Source: Keguizhuia sedimenti
GTDB taxonomy: Bacteria; Pseudomonadota; Gammaproteobacteria; Burkholderiales; Burkholderiaceae_D
NCBI GenBank assembly: GCA_030715135.1
Contig: JAUYVH010000010.1
Span: 62,001 to 126,000 of the forward strand
Length of the DNA stretch: 64,000 nucleotides
Reading direction: 5' to 3'
Shown here: piece after piece, positions 19,352 through 28,568 of the stretch
Layout: every line of letters starts with the position of its first letter
How positions within the stretch are numbered: position 1 is the stretch's first letter
Notes under the pieces: generated by a model
Told to the model about the DNA's origin: nothing
Databases searched by the model: none
The model's input: only the letters and a program-made list of their open reading frames with translations
Made by a program: the position numbers and the translations under genes

Positions 19352-20335
19352 TTGATAAAGAAATTTCTATTCTTGGTTGTTTTGGGTCTTACCGTCGTGG
19401 CAGCGGGAATCATGTTCTGGTCCCTGCAACCGATCATCAACGCATCGCAAAGTCCGATCGCATTTACAGTCAAGCCGGGCAGCGGCATCCGCAGCACCAG
19501 TCAACAGATTGCCCAGCAGGGCATCCCGGTGCAGCCTGCGCTCTTCGAAATCCTGGCCAGGATCACCGGAAAAAGCGCGAAAATCAAGGCCGGCACCTAT
19601 GAAATCAAGCCAGGCATGACTCCCGTTAATCTGATCGACCAGTTGGTACGCGGCGAGTTTGCCCAGGAATCCCTCGCAATCATCGAAGGATGGACATTCA
19701 AGCAGATGCGCCAGGCAATCGCTTCGCACAAGGGGCTCAAACAGGATACGGCTTCGTGGACCGAGAAGGAACTGCTGGCCAAGGTGGCGCCGGAACATAG
19801 CAAGGCCGAAGGCTTGTTTTTTCCGGATACCTATCGTTTCGCAAAAGGTTCCAGCGATCTCCAGGTTTACAAGCAGGCGTACAGCCTGATGATGAAACGC
19901 CTGAATGAAGAGTGGGCGCAGCGCGATCCCGATTTGCCTTACCGCAGTCCATATGAAGCCCTGATCATGGCATCGATCGTGGAAAAGGAGACCGGGGTGG
20001 AAGCAGACCGCACCATGGTCGCCGGCGTGTTCGTCAATCGGCTGAAGTCAGGGATGATGCTGCAGACCGATCCGACCGTGATCTATGGAATGGGCGAGCG
20101 CTTCGACGGCAACATCCGCAAGCGCGACTTGCTGGCCGACACACCGTACAACACGTATACCCGGACCGGCTTGCCGCCGACGCCGATTGCCCTGCCGGGC
20201 CGGGCCTCGCTTGCCGCCGCCATGCGCCCGGCCAAAACGAAGGCCTTGTACTTCGTTGCCCGGGGCGACGGCAGCAGCCATTTTTCGAGCTCGCTGGAAG
20301 AACACAACCGGGCGGTCGACAAATACCAGCGCTGA
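19352..20335 (+). CDS. mltG: Endolytic murein transglycosylase MltG
   Basis: A 327-residue inner-membrane lytic transglycosylase (YceG), cutting nascent glycan strands. It has one N-terminal TM (FLFLVVLGLTVVAAGIMFW), a LysM-like region (~30-100), then the catalytic domain with ASIVEKETG (catalytic Glu at 211 or 213), VAGVFVNRLKSGMMLQTDPTVIYGMG and the TPYNTYTRTGLPPTPIALPG segment. The start is TTG at 19352, with only a weak Shine-Dalgarno. It is followed by tmk and holB, a common proteobacterial order. Confidence 0.95.
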   Translation: MIKKFLFLVVLGLTVVAAGIMFWSLQPIINASQSPIAFTVKPGSGIRSTSQQIAQQGIPVQPALFEILARITGKSAKIKAGTYEIKPGMTPVNLIDQLVRGEFAQESLAIIEGWTFKQMRQAIASHKGLKQDTASWTEKELLAKVAPEHSKAEGLFFPDTYRFAKGSSDLQVYKQAYSLMMKRLNEEWAQRDPDLPYRSPYEALIMASIVEKETGVEADRTMVAGVFVNRLKSGMMLQTDPTVIYGMGERFDGNIRKRDLLADTPYNTYTRTGLPPTPIALPGRASLAAAMRPAKTKALYFVARGDGSSHFSSSLEEHNRAVDKYQR

Positions 20336-20407
20336 ACAAGACAATAAGCGCGACGATATCCATTCCCAATTACCGATCACCGATCACCGATTTAATAAAT
20401 TGCATAT

Positions 20408-21016
20408 ATGGCATCAGGAAAGTTCATCACTTTTGAAGGCATAGACGGGGCCGGAAAGTCCACCCATATTGCATATGTCGCCAGCCTGCTTCATGACAGG
20501 AATATCACTGTCATCACTACGCGCGAACCTGGCGGGACAACGCTTGGCGAGAAACTGCGGGAATTGCTGCTGCATGAAAAGATGCACCTGGAAACCGAAG
20601 CCATGCTCATGTTTGCCGCCCGACGCGAGCATCTGGCGCAAGTGATAGATCCTGCGTTGCAGCGCGGCGACTGGGTGATTTCCGACCGCTTCAGCGACGC
20701 CAGCTTTGCATATCAGGGCGGGGGCAGGCAACTGGAACGGAGAAAGCTGGAAGAGCTTGAGAAATGGGTGCATCCGCATCTTCAGCCCGATCTGACGCTC
20801 TTGTTCGACGTGCCGCTTGAGGTGGCGCGTGCCCGTCTCGATGCAAGCCGGGAACTGGATAAGTTCGAGCAGGAAAAAGCCGATTTCTTCTCGGCCGTGC
20901 GCCAGGAATATTTGCGGCGTGCCGCCGAATTTCCGAATCGTTTCCGAGTGATCGATTCAACGAAATCCATTGCAGAGGTTCATAAAGAACTTGAAGGAAT
21001 CATTTCAAGCATCTGA
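20408..21016 (+). CDS. tmk: Thymidylate kinase
   Basis: A 202-residue dTMP kinase making dTDP. The P-loop is [11 protein letters not shown] (residues ~8-18), the DR(Y/F)-type motif is [17 protein letters not shown], and the LID region follows [19 protein letters not shown]. Between them, [17 protein letters not shown] is the Tmk signature. It lies between mltG and holB, as in many proteobacteria. Confidence 0.96.
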   Translation: MASGKFITFEGIDGAGKSTHIAYVASLLHDRNITVITTREPGGTTLGEKLRELLLHEKMHLETEAMLMFAARREHLAQVIDPALQRGDWVISDRFSDASFAYQGGGRQLERRKLEELEKWVHPHLQPDLTLLFDVPLEVARARLDASRELDKFEQEKADFFSAVRQEYLRRAAEFPNRFRVIDSTKSIAEVHKELEGIISSI

Positions 21017-21082
21017 TTATTTGCGCTTTGCATGCATAAAGTAAAGCTCTTAATGTTTTGTCGAGATAAATGCGGTAGCTAA

Positions 21083-22132
21083 TTGATTTATATGAAAAAT
21101 CTCCTCTTTCCATGGCAAAACGACGCGTGGCGGCAGTTGCAGCAGTTCGGGGAACGGCTGCCTCACGCCATCCTGTTTTATGGACCGGAGGGAATCGGCA
21201 AGGCCGAATTTGCCGAGCATTTTGCGCAAGCTTTGCTCTGCGAGCGGCCGGATCCTGAAGGGCATGCCTGCGGCCAGTGCAGCTCATGCGGGTGGTTTGC
21301 GCAATACGGCCATCCCGACTACCGGCGCGTAAGGCCTGAAGCGCTGGACGAGGGCGAAGCGGCGGGAGAAGAAGACGGAACCGATGGAGAAGATGCGCCG
21401 AAAGCCGCAAAATCCACGAAAGCGCCGTCAAAGGAAATCAAGATCGACCAGATTAGGGCACTTTCGGATTTCATGAACGTCTCCACGCACCGCCAGGGGC
21501 GGCGTGTCATTTTTCTGTATCCGGCTGAAGCGCTGAATGCGGCGGCAGCGAATGCCTTATTGAAGACGCTCGAAGAGCCGCCAGCCGGAACGGTGTTCCT
21601 CCTTGTTACGAATAGCCTTGACCGCTTGCTGCCGACGATTCTGTCCCGATGCCGCAAGTTTCCGCTTCCGATGCCTGCGCGTGACGAGGCGCTGGCCTGG
21701 CTTCAGTCCCAGGGCTTGGACAAGGCGGAGGATTATCTTGCACAGCAGGGCGGAGCACCCATTGCGGCGAAGGGCTTCGCCGAGGCCGGCATGGGCGAAA
21801 TGCTGGATGAAATGCTGGCGCATCTCGCGCAGCCCAGCCTGGAGGGCGCGCTCAAAACAGCAGAGCGCTTGCAGAAATCACCGCTCCCTGAAATCGTTGC
21901 ATGGCAGCAACGTTGGCTTTATGATTTGTTTTCGTTCAAATTATCCGGCAGAATCCGTTACTATTCGAGGTATGGAAAACAGCTCGCCGCACTTTCGGCC
22001 AAAGCCGATGAAAGGAGCCTGATCGAAGCGCTCAAGATGGCAAGCGAACGGCGCGCTCTTGCTTCCCATCCTCTTTCGCCCAGACTCGTCATAGAAGACA
22101 TGTTGCTGGCCTACTTGAAAATTTTCGCCTAG
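21083..22132 (+). CDS. holB: DNA polymerase III subunit delta'
   Basis: A 349-residue clamp-loader subunit. The modified P-loop is GPEGIGKAEFAEHFA (residues ~34-48). The zinc-binding Cys set is C53, C63, C66 and C69. An acidic insert (GEAAGEEDGTDGEDAPK) follows, then KEIKIDQIRALSDFM, VIFLYPAEALNAAAANALLKTLEEPP and LPTILSRCRKF, the sensor-1-like segment with the SRC motif. An ATG three codons later (21092) is an equally good start. The next gene begins eight bases after the stop. Confidence 0.94.
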   Translation: MIYMKNLLFPWQNDAWRQLQQFGERLPHAILFYGPEGIGKAEFAEHFAQALLCERPDPEGHACGQCSSCGWFAQYGHPDYRRVRPEALDEGEAAGEEDGTDGEDAPKAAKSTKAPSKEIKIDQIRALSDFMNVSTHRQGRRVIFLYPAEALNAAAANALLKTLEEPPAGTVFLLVTNSLDRLLPTILSRCRKFPLPMPARDEALAWLQSQGLDKAEDYLAQQGGAPIAAKGFAEAGMGEMLDEMLAHLAQPSLEGALKTAERLQKSPLPEIVAWQQRWLYDLFSFKLSGRIRYYSRYGKQLAALSAKADERSLIEALKMASERRALASHPLSPRLVIEDMLLAYLKIFA

Positions 22133-22140
22133 TCACCGCC

Positions 22141-22530
22141 ATGGCAGAACTGAATTCCGCAAAACCAGGTACGGCAGGAAGCGCTCCGGCACCGCGTCCA
22201 TCGGTATTGTCGCTCGCCATCAAGGAAAAAGCGGCCCTGTATGCAGCCTATATGTCCTTCCTTGCAAACGGCGGCATCTTTGTTCCTACCAACAAAACCT
22301 ACAACATTGCGGACGAGATTTACCTGATCCTCACCTTGATGGACGACAGCAGCAAGTATCCGATCGCCGGCAAAGTGGCTTGGGTCACCCCTGGCGGCGC
22401 AAACCACAATAAGGCGCAAGGCATTGGCGTGCATTTTCCGGCCGACGAAAGCGGGCAGCGCCTGAAGCAACGCATAGAGGAATTGCTTGGTGCGGCAATC
22501 AGCTCCTCCCGCGCCACCCATACCATGTAA
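22141..22530 (+). CDS. pilZ: PilZ domain protein
   Basis: A 129-residue PilZ-family protein with the sequence pattern of type IV pilus PilZ (VLSLAIKEKAALYAAYMSFLANGGIFVPTN split over residues ~22-50, then KVAWVTPGGANHNKAQGIGVHF). This subgroup usually lacks the RxxxR c-di-GMP motif; here no such motif is seen at the N-terminus. It is needed for type IV pilus assembly in Pseudomonas and Xanthomonas. The holB-pilZ-tatD order is common in proteobacteria and supports the call. Confidence 0.9.
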   Translation: MAELNSAKPGTAGSAPAPRPSVLSLAIKEKAALYAAYMSFLANGGIFVPTNKTYNIADEIYLILTLMDDSSKYPIAGKVAWVTPGGANHNKAQGIGVHFPADESGQRLKQRIEELLGAAISSSRATHTM

Positions 22531-22763
22531 TTCGCCGGGTTTCCGGCGCGGACTACCGGGCTTCTCCAGTATTCAAGAGGGATAAATCCTGTCTGGCTGC
22601 CGATGTAGCGAATCTCGATTTTCCGAAACAACTTACTGGCTGGTTCGAATGACACGACCGGCATAGTTTCCGGTGCCCGGAAATTGCTGGCGCGGAAGAC
22701 TCAGTGTTCGTAGCCTATCCTTGTCCGGCTCGCAAAATCATGCAAACGCGTACAATTGCGGCT

Positions 22764-23543
22764 ATGTATATCGATTCCCATTGCCATATCAATTTCCCAG
22801 AGCTTGCCGGCCGCATGCCGGAAGTGTTGGCCAAGATGGCGGAAAACCGGGTTACCCATGCGCTGTGCGTCTGCGTCGATCTTCCCGAGTTTCCGCAAGT
22901 TCTTTCGCTGGCGGAGCAGTATCCGCATATCTTCGCTTCCGTCGGCGTGCACCCGGACTATGAAATCGACCGGGAGCCCAGTGTCGAACAACTGGTCAAG
23001 CTCTCGGCACATCCGAAAGTGGTCGCAATCGGCGAAACAGGGCTGGATTATTACCGCCTGCAAGGCGATCTCGAGTGGCAGCGCGAACGGTTTCGTACTC
23101 ACATTCGCGCCTCGCGTGCAAGCGGAAAGCCGCTGATCATCCATACGCGTTCCGCCTCTGCGGATACGATTCGCATCATGCGGGAAGAAGGCGCGGGGAC
23201 GAATGCAGGCGGCGCCGGAGGCGTCATGCACTGTTTCACCGAATCTCTTGAAGTGGCGGAAGCGGCCATGGAAATGGGGTTCTATATTTCGTTTTCCGGA
23301 ATCGTCACATTCAAGAGTGCCAAGGAACTGCAGGCGGTCGCGCGGGCAGTGCCGCTGGAACGCATGCTGATTGAGACCGATTCTCCCTATCTTGCACCGG
23401 TGCCGTATCGCGGGAAGATGAACGAGCCGGGATATGTCATGCATGTGGCCGAATTCATCGCGGCCTTGCGAGGAGTCCCGACTGAGCAGATCGCCCAAAA
23501 GACGTCGGACAATTTCTTCAATTTATTCAAAGTGTTGTATTGA
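22764..23543 (+). CDS. TatD family metal-dependent hydrolase
   Basis: A 259-residue TIM-barrel hydrolase of the TatD/YcfH type. The metal-binding HCHIN motif is at residues ~6-10; ASVGVHPDYE, IGETGLDYYR, PLIIHTRSA, GGVMHCFTES and MLIETDSPYLAPVPYRGKMNEP are all present. It probably acts as a DNase or quality-control nuclease. The ATG at 22764 (MYIDSHCH) fits the family start; an in-frame ATG at 22704 would add 20 unusual residues. It continues the tmk-holB-pilZ group. Confidence 0.92.
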   Translation: MYIDSHCHINFPELAGRMPEVLAKMAENRVTHALCVCVDLPEFPQVLSLAEQYPHIFASVGVHPDYEIDREPSVEQLVKLSAHPKVVAIGETGLDYYRLQGDLEWQRERFRTHIRASRASGKPLIIHTRSASADTIRIMREEGAGTNAGGAGGVMHCFTESLEVAEAAMEMGFYISFSGIVTFKSAKELQAVARAVPLERMLIETDSPYLAPVPYRGKMNEPGYVMHVAEFIAALRGVPTEQIAQKTSDNFFNLFKVLY

Positions 23544-23550
23544 AAGTTTC

Positions 23551-24246
23551 ATGTTTCACTTCATGAAAAATAAGTCGCTGCCGTGTCTCTGCCGGCATTT
23601 TTTGCGCCGCATCCTGCTTGTCGCTGCCATCGTGTTTGTTCCGCTCACGGCTTCTGCAGATGCCTTCAACGAGTACTTCAAGGCTGTGAAGATGGACAAT
23701 GCCGGCAAAGTAAAAGAGTTGCTGCAGCGCGGCCTCGACCCGAACCTGATCGAAGAAACGAGGCATGATACCGGCCTGATTCTGGCATTGCGCGAAGGTT
23801 CGATGAATGTATTCAGCTTGCTCATGAATACACCGAATATCGATCTTGAAGCAAAGTCCATGAACGGCGACACGGCGCTGATGATCGCAGTCTACAAAAA
23901 CAACAAGCCTGCCGTTGAAGCGCTCCTGGCCAGAAACGTTCAAGTCAACAGGCCGGGATGGACGGCGCTTCATTATGCGGCCGCTGCCGGAGCAGACGAG
24001 ATTGTCCGGATGCTGCTGGAAAAATCAGCCTATATCGATGCCGAGTCACCCAACAAGACGACACCGATCATGATGGCGGCATGGGAAGGGCATATCTGGA
24101 CCGTGAAACTGCTGCTGGACGAAGGAGCCGATGCGACCCTGAGGAATGAACGGGGAATGACTGCCATTGATTTCGCGGAAGTTGGCGGGCACAAGGATAT
24201 CGTCGAGGGTTTGACCTACCGTTTGAAAATGGCTGGAGCGCTATAG
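23551..24246 (+). CDS. Exported ankyrin repeat protein
   Basis: A 231-residue protein with a Lys/Arg-rich N-terminus and a hydrophobic signal (RRILLVAAIVFVPLTASA) followed by four to five ankyrin repeats (residues ~50-225; for example NGDTALMIAVYKNNKPAVEALLA, GWTALHYAAAAGADEIVRMLLE, NKTTPIMMAAWEGHIWTVKLLL). It is probably periplasmic. It sits eight bases after the TatD gene. No partner can be named. An internal ATG at 23563 is an alternative start. Confidence 0.82.
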   Translation: MFHFMKNKSLPCLCRHFLRRILLVAAIVFVPLTASADAFNEYFKAVKMDNAGKVKELLQRGLDPNLIEETRHDTGLILALREGSMNVFSLLMNTPNIDLEAKSMNGDTALMIAVYKNNKPAVEALLARNVQVNRPGWTALHYAAAAGADEIVRMLLEKSAYIDAESPNKTTPIMMAAWEGHIWTVKLLLDEGADATLRNERGMTAIDFAEVGGHKDIVEGLTYRLKMAGAL

Positions 24247-24540
24247 CCTTCATCGCAGATTTCTGATGTCTGCATGCAAAAATCCGGAGCGGCAATTTTC
24301 CACTCAGAAACGCTCGACAGCGACGCAGTGAACGACAAGCGCTTACCCTATTGATTCCAAAGGCTTAAGCGGGATCAAACATTTCACGAACCATATAAAT
24401 ATTGAAATATTTCGTATCACTTCACCAAAAAGTTAATGAAACTGTAAGCTTACACCCCAGTCTGAGTTGCTGCTGGATACACAGCTAACGCCTTTAGCAA
24501 TCGTTTTCTAAAGCAATCCATATCCATTTTGGAGGCAACA
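24247..24540. other. Intergenic region, ~290 bp
   Basis: AT-rich upstream region of the Gly/Ser-rich exported protein. A strong ribosome-binding site (TTGGAGGCAACA) ends it. No ORF or repeat was recognised. Confidence 0.5.
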
Positions 24541-25314
24541 ATGAAGAAAGTATCATTAGCTTTATTTATCTCCCTGCTTTCCGCAGCGGGAATTTCAGTC
24601 GCACAAGATACACTGGTTTCCAACACGCAAGCCAGTAGTCCAATGGTTTTGGCTCAGGCAACTGGCGGTACGGGCGCTTCCGGCACGGCATCGCCATCCG
24701 GCTCGTCGACAAGCGGCGCAGCTTCCGGAGCCGCCACGCCCGGATCCACAGGATCTACGGATAGCGCTGCTGCAGGCAGCACTGCGGGCACGGACAAAGC
24801 AGCTACTCCAACAAAGAAGAAGGCAACTAAAAAGAAAGCCGCCAAAAAGAAGAAGCGTTCATCTGGCACCGCCGGTGCGGGTGGAGCAGCCGGCGCCGCT
24901 AGTGGTGCCGGTGCAGGGTCCGCCGCAAGCGGCTCGGGTGCGGGCACCAGCGGCGGTTCATCGGTTTCGGGCGCAACTGATGCCACGGGAACGGGCGGTT
25001 CCAGCACCGGCACCACTAGCGGCGCGTCCGGATCTGCGGGAGCTGGCTCCAACGGTGCTTCGTCGGGCGGGACTTCAGGTTCAGGTTCGTCAGGCAGCTC
25101 GGGAGCAGGCACCTCGGGTAGCTCCGGCGCAGGTTCCAGCACGGGTGGCAGCTCCGGTAGCAGCGGCACTTCGGGCTCGACCGGGACTACGGGTACAAGT
25201 GGAAGCAGCAGTGGCATGAGTGGAGGCAGTGCCGGCACCAGCGGAACTGCAGGCACCAGCGGCAACGCTCCAGGAATGGGTGCGACTTCGGGCGGTTCCA
25301 GCAGCAGCCGCTAA
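24541..25314 (+). CDS. Exported Gly/Ser/Thr/Ala low-complexity protein
   Basis: A 257-residue protein. Residues 1-21 form a clear signal peptide (SLALFISLLSAAGISVA). The mature part is almost only G, S, T and A, interrupted near residue 85-107 by a basic block of the pattern KKKATKKKAAKKKKR. No globular domain is evident. It may be an extended surface or matrix protein, or a nucleic-acid or polyanion binder; this is a guess from composition. The ATG at 24541 has GGAGG seven bases upstream. A perfect terminator follows. The antisense frame is also long, but only because of the composition. Confidence 0.72.
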   Translation: MKKVSLALFISLLSAAGISVAQDTLVSNTQASSPMVLAQATGGTGASGTASPSGSSTSGAASGAATPGSTGSTDSAAAGSTAGTDKAATPTKKKATKKKAAKKKKRSSGTAGAGGAAGAASGAGAGSAASGSGAGTSGGSSVSGATDATGTGGSSTGTTSGASGSAGAGSNGASSGGTSGSGSSGSSGAGTSGSSGAGSSTGGSSGSSGTSGSTGTTGTSGSSSGMSGGSAGTSGTAGTSGNAPGMGATSGGSSSSR

Positions 25315-25340
25315 TCGGAGCTAATACTTTGTCTGGTCAA

Positions 25341-25384
25341 ATGCCCGTCAGCCCCGAATCATTGGGGCTGACGGGCATTTTTGA
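25341..25384 (+). terminator. Strong Rho-independent terminator
   Basis: GCCCGTCAGCCCC (25343-25355) and GGGGCTGACGGGC (25364-25376) form a 13-bp perfect stem with an 8-base loop, followed by a T run (25378-25382). It lies about 30 bases after the Gly/Ser-rich gene. Confidence 0.93.
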
Positions 25385-25600
25385 TTATGTACCTCGCCGT
25401 GTCGATCAAGGGGGGCGGTCACTATTTAAGCGTGCAACTACACAGAATTCGGCCTCCTGCAGTGTTGCGAGGCTCGCATCCAATATTGCACAGCATGGAC
25501 CCGGCGGGTTTGAATCCTATGCCTTGCAGGAATGCTTGGCGATAAAGCCCCTCCACGAAAAGAATGAAAAGAACCGCCGCTCGGGAAGTCCTTCCTCATT

Positions 25601-25903
25601 TTATTTTTGGTCTGAATGCTTGTTATGCGAAGGTCTTTCAATTTTCGTGACGGATGAAGGAGCAATCGGATCGCTCGCCGGAAAAGTAAGTTCGACGGCT
25701 TCGTCCAGAACTGCCTCCTGATGTTCTTCAGCGTTTTCGGAGCAGACCGGGCGCTCTGTTATGTCGCGGGACGTAGCATCCTCCGGTGTTACGTCCATGG
25801 GAGTAACTCCGACTGGCGAATCGCCAGGTGACGACGGCAAGTCGCGTTGCTTCGCATTAGCCTTCGCTTTGTTTCCTTCATGCTGCGTTCCAGAACGTGT
25901 CAT
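25601..25903 (-). CDS. Small protein with a C-terminal FPASDP motif
   Basis: A 100-residue hydrophilic protein. The C-terminal segment LDEAVELTFPASDPIAPSSVTKIER is a motif I recognise from many small uncharacterised proteobacterial proteins. The middle has short reiterated units (VTPMDVTPEDATSRDIT, residues ~33-49). There is no signal peptide or TM. An ATG at 25903 is preceded by GGAGA. It is monocistronic. No function is known. Confidence 0.65.
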   Translation of the reverse strand: MTRSGTQHEGNKAKANAKQRDLPSSPGDSPVGVTPMDVTPEDATSRDITERPVCSENAEEHQEAVLDEAVELTFPASDPIAPSSVTKIERPSHNKHSDQK

Positions 25904-26119
25904 CGTCGGTCTCCGTTTCTCTACAGATATGCTTTTTCAAGAAAGTAGCTTGCGCCATATTAGTTTGGAGAAAATCCGCGCCGCAAAGTTTCGAAGAACA
26001 TTGGATACAGCGCATAATCCTTTGGAATGATTTTTCTCTGGCGTCCGAAACAAAAGCGCCGTCAAGCCTGTGACTTTCCCGGATAAAATAACGGTCGAAT
26101 GTTGTTGACGGATGTATCC

Positions 26120-26833
26120 ATGAAAAAATTGTCGTTGGACCGTATTTTGCAATCCCAGGGAATAGGCAGCCGCAAATGGTGCCGCGAACTGATTGCAGAC
26201 GGGGAAGTCAGCATTGATGGCGAGGTGATCAAGGACTACCGTGCTGCCTTCGATACGAACGGTCTCGTGTTCACACTGTTCGGCGACGAATGGATTTATC
26301 GGGAACACGTCTATATTGCATTGCATAAGCCGCCGAACTATGAATGCTCGCGCAAGCCCAGCCATCATCCGGGAGTGCTGACTCTGCTGCCCGAGGAATT
26401 TTCATGGCGCGACGTGCAAGCGGTAGGACGCCTCGACCATGATACGACCGGTCTTTTGCTGCTTTCGGATGACGGTGCATTCATACACGCGCAGTCATCC
26501 CCGAAAAAGCATGTTCCGAAAGTCTATCAGGCGACAACGGCCGAACCTGTTACGCCGGCTCTGGTGGAGCAGCTCCTTGCCGGCGTGCAGCTTCATGACG
26601 AACCGGCGCCTCTTGCGGCAGTGTCCTGTGTCCAGACCGGCAGCCACCAGATAGAAATAGTCCTAGATCAGGGCAAGTATCATCAGGTCAAACGCATGCT
26701 GGCCGCGGCAGAAAATCACTGTTCTGCATTGCACCGTTCAAGGATTGGCACTCTGTCGCTCGAAGATCTGGGGCTCGCTGAAGGCGAATGGTGTTATCTC
26801 GAAGAAGAGCATCTGGCCAAGATCAAACCATGA
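26120..26833 (+). CDS. Pseudouridine synthase, RsuA/RluB family
   Basis: A 237-residue rRNA pseudouridine synthase. An N-terminal S4 RNA-binding domain (LDRILQSQGIGSRKWCRELI) is followed by the catalytic domain with GRLDHDTTGLLLLSDDG (the catalytic Asp lies in RLDHDTTG) and YHQVKRMLAAAENHCSALHRSRIGTLSL. Small size and S4 domain favour an RsuA-like 16S rRNA enzyme (position 516), but RluE/RluF-type specificity cannot be excluded. The ATG at 26120 fits the family; an ATG at 26099 would add seven residues. Confidence 0.88.
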   Translation: MKKLSLDRILQSQGIGSRKWCRELIADGEVSIDGEVIKDYRAAFDTNGLVFTLFGDEWIYREHVYIALHKPPNYECSRKPSHHPGVLTLLPEEFSWRDVQAVGRLDHDTTGLLLLSDDGAFIHAQSSPKKHVPKVYQATTAEPVTPALVEQLLAGVQLHDEPAPLAAVSCVQTGSHQIEIVLDQGKYHQVKRMLAAAENHCSALHRSRIGTLSLEDLGLAEGEWCYLEEEHLAKIKP

Positions 26834-27015
26834 CCAATGCCGGCCCAACTGAAAGCTTGTCCGCCAAGCGCACGGCCGCCGTTGCAGGCCAGGCAGGGGC
26901 AGTCGCAAAGGGATGCGGTGACGACAAGGCGCTATTCATTTTATAATCCTTAGCCTTCAGTACAGGCTTTATACGGTTCGAAATTTTTCCTCCTGCACTA
27001 TCGATCGGGTACATC

Positions 27016-27789
27016 ATGTCATTTACGCATGCTGCGACAGAATTCATTGCACCGTCCGCCATCAGCACGGAAGAATGGCAGGTGCGCGTCGACCTGGCAG
27101 CCTGTTACCGCCTTTGCGCGCTGAACGGCTGGGACGACCTGATTTACACGCATATATCCGCAGCAGTGCCCGGAGAGGAAGGGCGCTTTCTGATTAATCC
27201 GTTCGGCTTCCGCTTCGACGAAATCTGTGCATCGAATCTCGTCAAGATCGATCTGCAGGGACGCGTGGTCGGCGAGCAGAAATACAAGGTCAACGTGACC
27301 GGTTTTGCGATCCACGGTGCGGTGCATGCTGCACGAAGCGACGCAATCTGCGTCATGCATCTCCACAATGCCAATGGCATTGCAGTCGGCATGCAGAAGA
27401 ATGGCTTGCTTCCTTTATCCCAGCACGCATTGCGCTTTTACGAGCAGGTCGCCTATCACGACTATGAGGGTCTGGCGCTTTCACCGCAAGAACAGTCACG
27501 CTTGATCGCCAATCTTGGCGGCTATCCGGCTATGTTCCTGCGCAATCATGGAACGCTGATCAGCGGGCGGACGGTGGCCGAGGCTTTTGTGCTCATGGAT
27601 ACCCTGGACAAAGCATGCGGGTTCCAGCTCAAGGCTCAATCCGGCGGAGGGGAGCTAAGCATGCCTGCGCATGAAATCTGCCGGAAAACATACCGCGAAC
27701 TCATCGGCGACGGATCGCCGGAAGGAGTGCTGGAGTGGCCGGCCCTGCTGCGCAAGCTGGATGCAATCGATAATTCATACCGTCAATAA
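27016..27789 (+). CDS. Class II aldolase/adducin family protein
   Basis: A 257-residue class II aldolase-like protein. The N-terminal LAACYRLCALNGWDDLIYTHISAAVPG and INPFGFRFDEI segments are usual for this group. Zn ligands are visible in AVHAARSDAICVMHLHNANG (HxH) and a distal His in LRNHGTLISG. The catalytic acidic residue seems to be in YEGLAL. The substrate is unknown. It is followed after 10 bases by a tautomerase gene, and the pair may belong to one carboxylate pathway. Confidence 0.87.
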   Translation: MSFTHAATEFIAPSAISTEEWQVRVDLAACYRLCALNGWDDLIYTHISAAVPGEEGRFLINPFGFRFDEICASNLVKIDLQGRVVGEQKYKVNVTGFAIHGAVHAARSDAICVMHLHNANGIAVGMQKNGLLPLSQHALRFYEQVAYHDYEGLALSPQEQSRLIANLGGYPAMFLRNHGTLISGRTVAEAFVLMDTLDKACGFQLKAQSGGGELSMPAHEICRKTYRELIGDGSPEGVLEWPALLRKLDAIDNSYRQ

Positions 27790-27799
27790 GGAAATTGAA

Positions 27800-27985
27800 A
27801 TGCCTACTATTAATGTTCAATTGTTTGAAGGCCGTACCGTCGATCAAAAACGGAATTTCGTGAAAGCCGTGACCAATGCGGCCTGCGAGACTCTGGGATG
27901 TACGCCTGAATCGGTCGATGTCATCATCCAGGACGTCAAGCGTGAGGATTGGGCGACCGGTGGCGAGCTTTGGTGCGACAAGTAA
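27800..27985 (+). CDS. 4-oxalocrotonate tautomerase family protein
   Basis: A 61-residue member of the 4-OT superfamily. Met-Pro at the N-terminus gives the catalytic Pro1. PTINVQLFEGRTVDQKRNFV and VDVIIQDVKREDWATGG are family segments; Arg11 and a second Arg near 50 are present. It catalyses keto-enol tautomerisation, but the substrate is not defined. It is in a probable operon with the class II aldolase. Confidence 0.88.
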   Translation: MPTINVQLFEGRTVDQKRNFVKAVTNAACETLGCTPESVDVIIQDVKREDWATGGELWCDK

Positions 27986-28057
27986 GCTGGCTCGCTATAT
28001 CGCCTGCGGACAAGGCCGGCCGGATGCTGCCGGTCTTGCCAGCTGGCCGATCGATTT

Positions 28058-28423
28058 TTAGCAGACCAACTTTTTGCAATTTTCAATTGCCTCGACCACC
28101 CTGGTCGTATTGAAGGGCTTTACCACAAAGCCATTTGCGCCGGAATCAATTGCCTGTTTGACGTTTTTTGCCGTGGCAAGCGCGCTGATGATAACAATCC
28201 CCGTCGTAGCACTTTGCTGACGAATGCGCATCGTTGCTTCATGCCCGTTGAGTTTAGGCATGTCAATATCCATAAAAACGATGTCCGGCCTTAATTTTTC
28301 CCAGAGTTCAACAGCCTTTGCGCCGTCGGCCGCCTCTCCAATCACATCGAAGTAGTTTTCATTCAGAAGCATGCGCAGAATCAGGCGCGTCGTTCTGTCG
28401 TCGTCGGCGATTAGGATCTTCAC
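28058..28423 (-). CDS. CheY-like single-domain response regulator
   Basis: A 121-residue receiver domain with no output domain. The acidic pocket is D7-D9, the phosphoacceptor Asp52 lies in VFMDIDMPKLNG, Ser80 occupies the Thr/Ser position and Lys102 the conserved Lys (VVKPF). It may act by protein contact, as CheY does. No kinase is adjacent; an orphan regulator in this window. Confidence 0.9.
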   Translation of the reverse strand: MKILIADDDRTTRLILRMLLNENYFDVIGEAADGAKAVELWEKLRPDIVFMDIDMPKLNGHEATMRIRQQSATTGIVIISALATAKNVKQAIDSGANGFVVKPFNTTRVVEAIENCKKLVC

Positions 28424-28568
28424 TCTGTCAGCGCCTTGTCAAGCCTGGATAGGGTTCCGGGTATGTGCATGTTTTGATAAGCCATCGTATTCGGTCCCGC
28501 CGATGGATTGGCGGGTAAATTCCGGTTTCTATGTCATTTTAACGACCGGTTTTCTGCCGTCTTCAGTC

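Noticed and set aside
24654-25265. Long minus-strand frame rich in Pro/Val/Ala/Glu opposite the Gly/Ser-rich gene
   Set aside because: It is the complement of a low-complexity GC-rich repeat region, and the plus-strand gene has a signal peptide, RBS and terminator.
26830-26946. 38-codon frame overlapping the pseudouridine synthase stop (ATGA)
   Set aside because: The product (Ala/Gly-rich) has no recognisable feature, and no conserved small gene is known to me there; chance overlap is likely.
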